The notes beneath the pieces are model-generated. The model was not told where the DNA came from, made no database searches, and saw nothing but the letters and a program-made list of their open reading frames with translations. A DNA stretch of 16,856 bases from Bifidobacteriaceae bacterium. Its GTDB lineage: Bacteria > Actinomycetota > Actinomycetes > Actinomycetales > WQXJ01. The stretch is from contig JAIRNM010000076.1 of the NCBI GenBank assembly GCA_031258055.1, positions 1 through 16,856 of the forward strand. Reading direction: 5' to 3'. The position numbers and the translations under genes were made by a program. Of this stretch, positions 6,111 to 12,147 are shown piece after piece (within the stretch, counting starts at the first letter, position 1; every line of letters begins with the position of its first letter).

Positions 6111-7230
6111 AAGAAGGACCGGACTTGGCAAGGGTTTGGGGGCGCTGATTCCGCCGGCCCGAAGGGCGGCTGATGGAGCTGGACAGACCAGGAAGGCGAA
6201 TGACGGTAACGGCGCGCCAGCAGCGAAGTCCACCCGGCGACCAGTCGATTTGTTGTTCACGTCTTCTACCACCGGGCACACTGCGACAGAGGCGCTGGCC
6301 ACCTCCAACGCCGAGCTATCCGGGAGCGAGCTTGTGGACGTGCCGGGAGCGGAGTTCACAATGGTTCCAATCGGGAGCATTGGGCCGAATCCGCGCCAAC
6401 CGCGCCAAGTCTTCGACGAGGACGCCCTGAGGGAACTGGCCGACTCGATCAAAGAGGTTGGCTTGCTCCAGCCGGTCGTCCTGCGCCCGGTTAGTCCGGG
6501 CAAGGGCGCGGCGGCTAAGCCCACGGACGGAGACGAAGGCGCGGCGGGCCATGAAGCAGAGCAAGCGTCGGCTTATGAATTGGTCATGGGGGAGAGGCGC
6601 TGGCGAGCAAGCCAATTGGCGGGCTTGGAGGAGGTGCCGGCCATTGTCCGCGCCACCGAGGACTCCGAACTCTTGCGGAACGCGCTTCTCGAGAACCTGC
6701 ATAGAGCCCAGCTCAATCCTTTGGAAGAGGCCGCCGCCTACCGGCAGCTCCTGGACGACTTCGCCTGCACCCAAGAAGAACTGGCTGTCAGAGTTGCCCG
6801 CTCACGGCCGCAGATCTCCAACACGCTTAGGCTGCTGAAACTGCCGCCACTGGTCCAGCGCCGAGTCGCGGCTGGAGTGCTGTCAGCCGGGCATGCCCGT
6901 GCCCTGCTGGGATTGGATGACGCCGCCCAAATGGAACGGCTGGCGCAGAAGATTGTCGCCGAGGGCTTATCGGTAAGAGGTACGGAGGAACTGGTGACAC
7001 TGGGCGAGGTGCCGCCGCCGGCTCAGGCCAAGAAAGCGGCCGTCCGAGCGGGCGGGCAGCGTCAGGCCCTAGATGACCTTCAGGAACGGCTGACTGATCG
7101 CTTCGACACCAAGGTGTCAGTCAGCCTTGGCAAGTCGAAGGGCCGTGTGACCATCGAGTTCGCCTCTTTGGCTGACCTCAATCGGATTATCGAAATCCTA
7201 GACCCGTCCGATCCAGGCGTCCTCAAATAG
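6103..7230 (+). CDS. parB: Chromosome partitioning CTPase ParB (Spo0J)
   Basis: A 375-residue ParB that loads at parS and spreads as a CTP-dependent clamp. The N-terminal RTGLGKGLGALIP is the peptide that contacts ParA. The CTP-binding fold includes GPNPRQPRQVFDEDALRELADSI (about 94-116), GERRWRA (163-169) and ENLHRAQLNP (197-206). The helix-turn-helix (TQEELAVRVARSRPQISNTL, about 223-242) and C-terminal dimer domain follow. ATG 6103 has GGAGG at 6093-6097; frames extending upstream overlap parA. A Gly/Asp/Glu-rich insert of about 25 residues (131-156) separates the LLQPVVLRPV strand from YELVMGERR. Confidence 0.96.
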   Translation: MAERRTGLGKGLGALIPPARRAADGAGQTRKANDGNGAPAAKSTRRPVDLLFTSSTTGHTATEALATSNAELSGSELVDVPGAEFTMVPIGSIGPNPRQPRQVFDEDALRELADSIKEVGLLQPVVLRPVSPGKGAAAKPTDGDEGAAGHEAEQASAYELVMGERRWRASQLAGLEEVPAIVRATEDSELLRNALLENLHRAQLNPLEEAAAYRQLLDDFACTQEELAVRVARSRPQISNTLRLLKLPPLVQRRVAAGVLSAGHARALLGLDDAAQMERLAQKIVAEGLSVRGTEELVTLGEVPPPAQAKKAAVRAGGQRQALDDLQERLTDRFDTKVSVSLGKSKGRVTIEFASLADLNRIIEILDPSDPGVLK

Positions 7231-7343
7231 GGCCGAGTTCCCATCCCGACGGAAAAGTAGCCCTCCGCCAATGACTCGGCGACAGCAACTTTGGCCCGTG
7301 AGGCGTGTCTTACTTCTCGGGGCTCCGCGAAGGACCCGACCAA

Positions 7344-7368
7344 AGGAAGAAGACTCAGTGGACTTCCT
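7344..7368 (-). terminator. Possible terminator of the YhhQ-type gene
   Basis: On the minus strand AGGAAG and CTTCCT form a 6-bp stem with a 13-nt loop, followed by TTTGG. The hairpin starts at the stop codon of the transporter gene. It is weak, so confidence is low. Confidence 0.3.
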
Positions 7369-8068
7369 AGACTGGGCCGTCGCGGCGACGGAGAAGTGCC
7401 ACCAAGCTATAGGTGACCGGCAGCAGAACAACCTCGACTAGGCACTTGTACAAGTAACCGAGGACAACATAGCCGATGAACTGGGGGCCCGTGATGACAC
7501 CGAAAAAGGCGATGGTGCAGAAGACGACGGTGTCTGCCAGTTCCCCGACCGCGGTCGAACCCAAGAGGCGGACCCACAAGGCCCCGCCAGACCCGTCGGT
7601 CCGGCCGCCCGAGCGCCGTTTCATTGTGGTCAAGGTAAGGGCGTTGAGGAGCTGACCCACCAAGTAACCGGCCAACGACGCGCCCACACTCCGGGGCACG
7701 AATCCGAGGATTGAGTCGTATGCCTCTTGGCCGGTCCAGCCGGTCGCGGCTGGCGAGATTTGGACCAGCCAAAACGACAAGACACCGAGGGCGGCGCAGA
7801 TGAAGCCCAGGAGGATTGCGCGGCGCGCGGCCGGGAAGCCGTAAACCTCGGCTAAGACATCCCCCAAGATATAGGTGAGGGGAAACAGGAAGACACCGCC
7901 ATCAACTGTTACATCGAAGCGGCCGCCGAACAAATCGACGGTGCCCAAACCGATTAGTTTGACCGCTGACACGTTCGAGACCACCAGCAGGGCTGTGAAC
8001 AAGCCGACCAGCAGCGGGTAAGCACCCCCGGTGGGCGCGGATGGGGAGTGATCGCGATTGGGCACCAC
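7367..8068 (-). CDS. Queuosine precursor transporter, YhhQ/VUT family
   Basis: A 233-residue integral membrane protein with about six hydrophobic segments. The family signature is clear: VSAVKLIGLG, then FLFPLTYILGDVLAEVYGFPAARRA, then GSLAGYLVGQ-like GASLAGYLVGQLLNALTL, and ELADTVVFCTIAFFG. Members of the former DUF165 group import preQ0/preQ1 for queuosine synthesis. No queuosine synthesis genes are in the window, so salvage is inferred from the family only. The start is one of two adjacent GTG codons (8066-8068 or 8063-8065) without a Shine-Dalgarno; a CATCAT hexamer six bases before the second suggests a leaderless start. It is divergent from the gene at 8115. Confidence 0.85.
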   Translation of the reverse strand: MVPNRDHSPSAPTGGAYPLLVGLFTALLVVSNVSAVKLIGLGTVDLFGGRFDVTVDGGVFLFPLTYILGDVLAEVYGFPAARRAILLGFICAALGVLSFWLVQISPAATGWTGQEAYDSILGFVPRSVGASLAGYLVGQLLNALTLTTMKRRSGGRTDGSGGALWVRLLGSTAVGELADTVVFCTIAFFGVITGPQFIGYVVLGYLYKCLVEVVLLPVTYSLVALLRRRDGPV

Positions 8069-8102
8069 TCAATGATGCCGCAGCCCCGCGCCTGGTTTGC
8101 GA

Positions 8103-8117
8103 TACGGTGGCTGCGTG
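8103..8117 (+). promoter_or_regulatory. -10 element with leaderless GTG start
   Basis: TACGGT at 8103-8108 is followed by six bases and then GTG 8115-8117. This is the usual geometry of actinobacterial leaderless genes and is the reason for preferring GTG 8115 over the earlier TTG 8097. Confidence 0.45.
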
Positions 8118-9215
8118 AGCGGTGGCAAGAGATCTGGTGGCGGCATCTCCGTCATTCAGGTGCTGGCGAGCGCTTTGGCGGCGGTGACATCGACCGTGGC
8201 CCTGTCCTACCTTGGCGTTACCGGTACAGTCTTGGGCGCGGCGCTCGCGTCGGTCATCACCGTGGTTGGAAACTTCCTCTACAGCCGCTCGCTCGACCGC
8301 ACCCACAAGGCGGTCAAGAACATAGCCCACCAAGCCGTCACGATGGTTATCCCGGTGGCCAAGGATGGTGGGGCCGATGCCGCCCAACCCGCTTCCGTTT
8401 CACCGTCCGCCGCCGAAGGCGCCAAGCCGCTGACGGCCAAACCTGAGCCTGGATCGGTGGAGGAGGTAGGTGGGACCGGTTTCGGCGCGGGCCCAAAGGC
8501 AGCGACAACGACGGCGGCACTCGACGCTGGTGGAGGCCCCCGTGATGAAGAGGCGCATGAAACGGACGGCGAATCAAACGGCGCGGAGCGGATCAGCGGC
8601 GACGTGGACAGCGGCGCAGAAGATGAGGGCGAACTAGTTGGCGAAGCGAACGGCGGCAGTGAACCGACGTCGACGTCGGAACCAAGCGAACCGCTGGATG
8701 AGTCACCGGACGAGCAGACCGGCAACTGGTTGAAGCAAATGATTGCCCGCTACGGTCCCTGGAAGGCGTTGACCGCCTTGGGCCTAGCGGTATTCCTCCT
8801 GATCATGGCGGTAGTGACGGTAGTCGAGATCGGACTGGGCAAGCCCATATCGGACGAGCTAACGGGACGCGATTCGGGCCGAACCGGAACCTTCATCCAC
8901 CGCCAAGAGCAAGACCCGATCGCTCCCGCGCCGACCGACCAGCATCAACCAGTGAACCCGTCAACGGACCCAGTGACTCCGGAGCCTCCTTTACCGTCAA
9001 CTCCGGGTCCGTCGACAGAGACGTCGAGTTCATCTTCAGCTTCTCCCAGCGCGCCTGATCCACCCGACCCGTCTACCTCAGCGGACACGCCGGACCCGAA
9101 TGAAAGCGGCGCCTCAACCGAACCCAGTCCCAATCCCTCCGCCAGCACGGACGATGGTTCCGGGGGCGAAGACGACAAAGCCAACCCACCAGACGGCCAG
9201 GAGGGCGAGGCCTAG
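8115..9215 (+). CDS. Two-segment membrane protein with P/S/T-rich extracytoplasmic tail
   Basis: A 366-residue protein of unknown function. The N-terminus (SVIQVLASALAAVTSTVALS ... VLGAALASVITVVGNFLYSRSL) forms one or two hydrophobic helices and is a recurrent actinobacterial domain. It is followed by an acidic, low-complexity linker of about 120 residues, a second membrane segment (WKALTALGLAVFLLIMAVVTVVEIGLG, about 215-241) leading into GKPISDELTGRDSGRTGTF, and an exported-looking tail rich in Pro, Ser and Thr that resembles a cell-wall-spanning stalk. No LPXTG motif is present. GTG 8115 is chosen from the leaderless -10 geometry. Function is not assignable from sequence. Confidence 0.75.
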   Translation: MSGGKRSGGGISVIQVLASALAAVTSTVALSYLGVTGTVLGAALASVITVVGNFLYSRSLDRTHKAVKNIAHQAVTMVIPVAKDGGADAAQPASVSPSAAEGAKPLTAKPEPGSVEEVGGTGFGAGPKAATTTAALDAGGGPRDEEAHETDGESNGAERISGDVDSGAEDEGELVGEANGGSEPTSTSEPSEPLDESPDEQTGNWLKQMIARYGPWKALTALGLAVFLLIMAVVTVVEIGLGKPISDELTGRDSGRTGTFIHRQEQDPIAPAPTDQHQPVNPSTDPVTPEPPLPSTPGPSTETSSSSSASPSAPDPPDPSTSADTPDPNESGASTEPSPNPSASTDDGSGGEDDKANPPDGQEGEA

Positions 9216-9279
9216 GGGCAAGACTAAGCCTATTTGTCCAAGTTGCGGTCACCAAGTGATCTAGGGCACTTCGGGCGGG

Positions 9280-9306
9280 TGGCGCGGGATCTTGCAGCTC
9301 GCGCCA
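9280..9306. terminator. Possible bidirectional terminator between convergent genes
   Basis: TGGCGCG (9280-9286) and CGCGCCA (9300-9306) form a perfect 7-bp GC-rich stem with a 13-nt loop. It lies between the converging gene ends at 9215 and 9377. No T-run follows on either strand, which is common in high-GC actinobacteria. Confidence 0.4.
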
Positions 9307-9376
9307 TATCCAGGCGGCGGCTGGCACGGCATCGGGCGTCATATCGGTAGCGGCTCGCAGGGCGGCACCTGTGCTG

Positions 9377-9745
9377 CTACCGTTTGCCGTCCTCGTTCCC
9401 CTTCGCTAAGGCAGCGCGAACGGCCTTGTTCAACGCCTCCGCTTTGCCGCCGGTCCAAGTGGCCGCCTGGAAGGCGGCGAGGGCATCCCAGGCGAATGCG
9501 GCGACGTCGTCACCGGTTACCTCGATGACGGGGCGCCCTGCTGCCGCGCCTTCCTCAAAGAGTTCCACCATGTCGTAGAAGACGCCGAGGATCGAACTGT
9601 CGGCGGCGAAGTTGAAGAGATACTTCTCAATGTGGGTCAGAACCAGCCGATAGTCCGGCGGTAGGGCCTTGCGGCGCCGCACGTAGGCCCGCCATTCGCG
9701 TTTCTCGCGGAACAGCCGGTTTAAATGCGACTCGTGGGTATTCAT
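9377..9745 (-). CDS. DUF1048 family protein
   Basis: A 122-residue soluble, helical protein. ALPPDYRLVLTHIEKYLFNFA followed by LGVFYDMVELFEEGAAAGRPVIEVTGDDVAAFAWDAL matches DUF1048, a small family usually encoded beside, and probably with, PadR-type regulators. Here no PadR gene is visible: the neighbour upstream is the Rpn nuclease gene. The ATG at 9745 has AAGGA about eight bases upstream, so the gene can be translated on its own. The C-terminus ends in an Ala/Lys-rich helix, as in the family. Function is unknown; a partner or modulator of a PadR regulator encoded elsewhere is one possibility. Confidence 0.8.
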   Translation of the reverse strand: MNTHESHLNRLFREKREWRAYVRRRKALPPDYRLVLTHIEKYLFNFAADSSILGVFYDMVELFEEGAAAGRPVIEVTGDDVAAFAWDALAAFQAATWTGGKAEALNKAVRAALAKGNEDGKR

Positions 9746-9889
9746 GATTGCTTTCCTTGATCGTGGATTTCGTCCATGCGGGCCGGGATGAATCCCCAGC
9801 GCGGCCAGAAGACGGTGCGGGCGGCTTGGCCAGTTGGGTTCAGAGTGTATACCTTGGCGGTAATGTGAAGTCGGGCGTGTTTTTGCTGG

Positions 9890-10177
9890 TCAACGTCCTG
9901 AGCGTGGCGTGTCGAGGTCGGCCTCCTCGAGTCCGGTCGCCTTTGCGACCGCCGCCCGGTCTAAGCCCATCGCCAACAACCGCGCCGCCACATCCCGGGT
10001 CGCCCGCTCCGAACCCTCCGCGAAGCCCTCGGCGTGGCCCTCGGCGTGGCCCTCGGCGTGGCCCTCGGCGTGGCCTTCGGCGTGGCCCTCCGCGTGGGCT
10101 TGTTCGGCGGCGCGTCGTTTAGCGTAAGCCATCTCCGCCTCATAGGTGGCGATCGCTTTTTCCATCAGGTCAACCAT
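9890..10177 (-). CDS. Possible internal product of the Rpn gene (RpnS-like)
   Basis: Within the nuclease gene, in the same frame, an ATG at 10175-10177 is preceded by GGAGGAG (10184-10190) with a 6-nt spacer, as good a ribosome site as that of the full-length start. Initiation here would give a 95-residue protein comprising MVDLMEKAIATYEAEMAYAK, the HAEG repeats and the C-terminal helix. Intragenic short Rpn products that neutralise the full-length nuclease have been described for enteric Rpn genes; assignment here is inference. The caveat is that Gly-Glu-Glu-Arg-Lys codons produce purine-rich sequence by chance. Confidence 0.45.
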   Translation of the reverse strand: MVDLMEKAIATYEAEMAYAKRRAAEQAHAEGHAEGHAEGHAEGHAEGHAEGFAEGSERATRDVAARLLAMGLDRAAVAKATGLEEADLDTPRSGR

Positions 10178-10867
10178 CTTCCGCTCCTCCCCACCAAGGT
10201 TCACGTACTCAATCATCGTAGACGCCTCCCCCAGATAAGCGGGAGCCCCTATCGGCGCCACCCCTGTCAGAAGGAACTGGCGCCACGCCTCCTGACGGGC
10301 CGTCAACCCCCCAGACTTCGTCAAATCCAAATACCCAGCACGGATCAACTCCGGGCTCATCGCCTCCCCCAAGATAGGGTCCCATAGCCGGTACATCCGT
10401 AAAGCCGCCTCCCCGGTACGGAAAGGCTCGCCCAGAATATTCAAACCAAACACCGGCCGCAGCGACGAATACCGCCAATCAGCGCCACCAGCCGTCTCCA
10501 CAGCAGCATGGTCGTAGTGGGAGTTGAACCGATCAAACAAGTAATACAACGACCTCGCCTCGAAATGCTCCGTCAACCTTAGTTGCAACTCGACGACCAC
10601 ATCGGCGACCCCCACCGACACCGTCACATCCCTAAACGTCTGCCGTAGCCTGGTCAACTCCTCCACACCCGCCAACGGGTCCACCGGACGGATCGCGTAC
10701 GGGTTCTCAATCCTGATGTCGTCCACAGCCACCTCAATCCCGAAGAAATCCGCCACGAACCCCCGCGTCACCTCCTTATGACCATCCGACCCCAACAGCT
10801 TCTTAAACGCTAGGTCACTGGTCGGCTTCAACCTCCCAGCCCCACCTAGCCGGCCCGACTCACGCAT
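9890..10867 (-). CDS. Rpn family PD-(D/E)XK nuclease (PDDEXK transposase-like)
   Basis: A 325-residue protein of the Rpn/PDDEXK-family transposase group. The N-terminal KPTSDLAFKKLLGSDGHKEV (about 14-33) and the strand VSVGVADVVVELQLR (83-97), with the E-x-Q element of the PD-(D/E)XK core, are characteristic, followed by the SLYYLFDRFNSHY region (106-118). Rpn nucleases promote recombination and some act in phage defence. The C-terminal part has six HAEG tetrapeptides and one FAEG (about 259-286), encoded by 12-bp repeats. The ATG at 10867 has GGAGGAGGAC just upstream. A second strong internal start precedes codon 231 (see findings). No terminal repeats of a transposon are visible. Confidence 0.85.
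   Translation of the reverse strand: MRESGRLGGAGRLKPTSDLAFKKLLGSDGHKEVTRGFVADFFGIEVAVDDIRIENPYAIRPVDPLAGVEELTRLRQTFRDVTVSVGVADVVVELQLRLTEHFEARSLYYLFDRFNSHYDHAAVETAGGADWRYSSLRPVFGLNILGEPFRTGEAALRMYRLWDPILGEAMSPELIRAGYLDLTKSGGLTARQEAWRQFLLTGVAPIGAPAYLGEASTMIEYVNLGGEERKMVDLMEKAIATYEAEMAYAKRRAAEQAHAEGHAEGHAEGHAEGHAEGHAEGFAEGSERATRDVAARLLAMGLDRAAVAKATGLEEADLDTPRSGR
10031..10090. repeat. Tandem 12-bp repeat in the Rpn gene
   Basis: Five units of GGCGTGGCCCTC (plus strand; the fourth has one substitution, TTC for CTC) run without interruption, flanked by degenerate units at 10019-10030 and 10091-10102. On the coding strand they encode HAEG. Near-identity at the DNA level suggests recent copy-number change, because synonymous drift has not set in. 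Confidence 0.9.
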
Positions 10868-11205
10868 GTTGTCCTCCTCCTTGATCCAAAAAGCCCCCAG
10901 ACCGGACAGCCCAAGCAGCTAGATGAGACCACCATAAACACAAGCTCTGACACCCAAACCAACCCACCGTTATTGACATAGACCCACTGGGTGACTTCGT
11001 AGCGCATGGACAACCTGAAGCGGACCGAACGGCAGCCGCGCGGGACGGGTCCTGTCTCAGCCGATCGGTCCCAGCGTTCGGCGCAGGGACTCCGCCAGCC
11101 CGGCGGTTAGCGGAACGCTCGTGCCTGGCACCGGGCGTTCCGCTTAGGGACGGCCACGCTGCGACTCCTGCGACAGCGCGCAGGGTGAGACTGGGTGGGA
11201 GGGGA
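10868..11205. other. 338-bp gap with hairpin and promoter-like site
   Basis: No convincing gene is present. It contains the Rpn ribosome site at its left end, a consensus TTGACA (10973-10978) on the plus strand followed by an 11-bp inverted repeat ACCCACTGGGT (10982-10992) where a repressor could bind, and a possible 34-codon ORF from ATG 11006 to TAG 11110 without a Shine-Dalgarno. The -10 region for that TTGACA is poor (around TCGTAG). A strong hairpin follows at 11109-11144. The stretch may hold the remains of a lost gene. Confidence 0.4.
11109..11144. terminator. Strong hairpin downstream of the PIG-L gene
   Basis: AGCGGAACGC (11109-11118) pairs perfectly with GCGTTCCGCT (11135-11144), and pairing can extend inward through one G-T and further G-C pairs around TGCCTGGCA. 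It lies about 60 bp past the PIG-L stop on the minus strand and has no T-run, so it fits an I-shaped actinobacterial terminator. A small structured RNA is an alternative. Confidence 0.45.
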
Positions 11206-11910
11206 TTAGTCGGGGATTATGACGCGCTTGAACTCCTCGGCCAGGCGGTCGGCGGGCAGGCCAAAGCGCTGAGCGACTAGCGCGGCTTCGCGGAACGCTC
11301 GGTCGGCGGCGGCGCCGGGATCAGGGTGTTGGCTGGCATGCGCCAACAGCGCCGCCTCGCGCTGGGGCCAAACCGTTGTCACATCGACGGCGTGGTTGGG
11401 CGAGGGGTCGCCTTGTAACCAGAGTTCGCGGACCGCGAAGGCTTCCAGGCCAGCGGCGGCCAATTCCGGAAAGGCGAAAGGATTGCGCGCGAAGGGGTAG
11501 ACGGCCCGGGCGGTAGCCTCGCCAACAGCTAGGTGATCGGGATGGGACAACCGGATGTCGGTCCAGGTCCGCTCCGGGCTCTGGCTCAGCACCAAATCAG
11601 GTTTGACCTGCCGAATCGCCGTGACCAAAGCACGAACTAGGGCTTCATCCGGGCGGACGTGGCCGTCTGAGAATCCATCGAGGAAACGAACACTGCCCAC
11701 TCCTAAGATGGCGGCCGCCTCACGTTGCTCATCGCGGCGGCGTGCTGCCATCGCCGGGCGGTCCGCGCCGGGCTCGAAACCACCGGCATCGCCACTGGTG
11801 ACAAGTAACAACGTGACCGTCCACCGGTCGCGCACCCAAAGGGAGATGGTTCCGGCGGCCCAAAAGTCGGCATCGTCCGGGTGGGCCATGATCACTAGGG
11901 CTGTCTTCAC
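11206..11910 (-). CDS. PIG-L (LmbE) family deacetylase
   Basis: A 234-residue zinc-dependent N-acetylglucosaminyl-type deacetylase. ALVIMAHPDDADFWAAGTIS carries the AHPDD metal-binding motif and SHPDHLAVG supplies the distal histidine; TSGDAGG and the Arg-rich RRRDEQREAAAILGV are family-typical. Relatives include MshB and Mca of mycothiol metabolism, and lipid/sugar deacetylases; at this length it cannot be assigned to one. The frame opens at GTG 11928, but I prefer GTG 11910 because homology with the decayed duplicate at 11952-12061 runs only to just past this codon. No Shine-Dalgarno is seen; CAGAAT (11917-11922) could be a -10 for a leaderless start. Confidence 0.85.
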   Translation of the reverse strand: MKTALVIMAHPDDADFWAAGTISLWVRDRWTVTLLLVTSGDAGGFEPGADRPAMAARRRDEQREAAAILGVGSVRFLDGFSDGHVRPDEALVRALVTAIRQVKPDLVLSQSPERTWTDIRLSHPDHLAVGEATARAVYPFARNPFAFPELAAAGLEAFAVRELWLQGDPSPNHAVDVTTVWPQREAALLAHASQHPDPGAAADRAFREAALVAQRFGLPADRLAEEFKRVIIPD

Positions 11911-11951
11911 CTGAACATTCTGCCGCACGCCGCCGGGTCAAGCCGACGAAC

Positions 11952-12061
11952 AACAACGTGACTTTTCACCGGCCATGCACCGAAAGGGAGATGGTTCCGG
12001 CGGCCCCAAAGCCGACCCTGTCCAGATGGGCCATGATCACCAAGGCACTGTCCACCTGAAC
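11952..12061 (-). pseudogene. Decayed duplicate of the PIG-L gene 5' end
   Basis: This segment aligns without gaps to 11807-11916, the first part of the neighbouring PIG-L gene, at a constant offset of 145 bp. By hand count 89 of 110 bases match, with 23 consecutive identical bases (11838-11860 versus 11983-12005). Translated from GTG 12053-12055 it reads VDSALVIMAHLDRVGFGAAG TISLSVHGR and then stops; the AHPDD metal site has become AHLDR. It is a broken partial copy left by a duplication or by deletion of a longer paralogue. Confidence 0.8.
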
Positions 12062-12132
12062 TCTTAAAGGCGCACAACCCGCGCGACCGGCCTGATGCCG
12101 GGCAAACTATCGCGGCCGGTTCGCGGCCGCCG

Positions 12133-12147
12133 TAAGGTGGGAGGATG
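12133..12147 (+). promoter_or_regulatory. -10-like element before ATG 12145
   Basis: TAAGGT (12133-12138), six bases and ATG 12145: the leaderless geometry also seen at 8103-8117. The intervening GGGAGG could serve as a Shine-Dalgarno only with no spacing, so leaderless initiation fits better. CGCGGCCG is repeated just upstream at 12111 and 12122. Confidence 0.4.

Noticed and set aside
8945..9342. Ser/Gly-rich minus-strand ORFs opposite the P/S/T tail
   Set aside because: They mirror the repetitive coding sequence of the plus-strand gene and have no supporting ribosome sites.
10019..10102. CRISPR-like array
   Set aside because: The 12-bp units are contiguous, have no spacers and are translated as HAEG repeats in the nuclease gene.
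9890..10867. Complete insertion sequence around the Rpn gene
   Set aside because: Despite the 'transposase' family name I found no terminal inverted repeats or target-site duplication flanking it.
11006..11110. 34-codon ORF in the 338-bp gap as a gene
   Set aside because: It has no Shine-Dalgarno, no family resemblance and its stop falls in the hairpin arm; kept only as part of the gap description.
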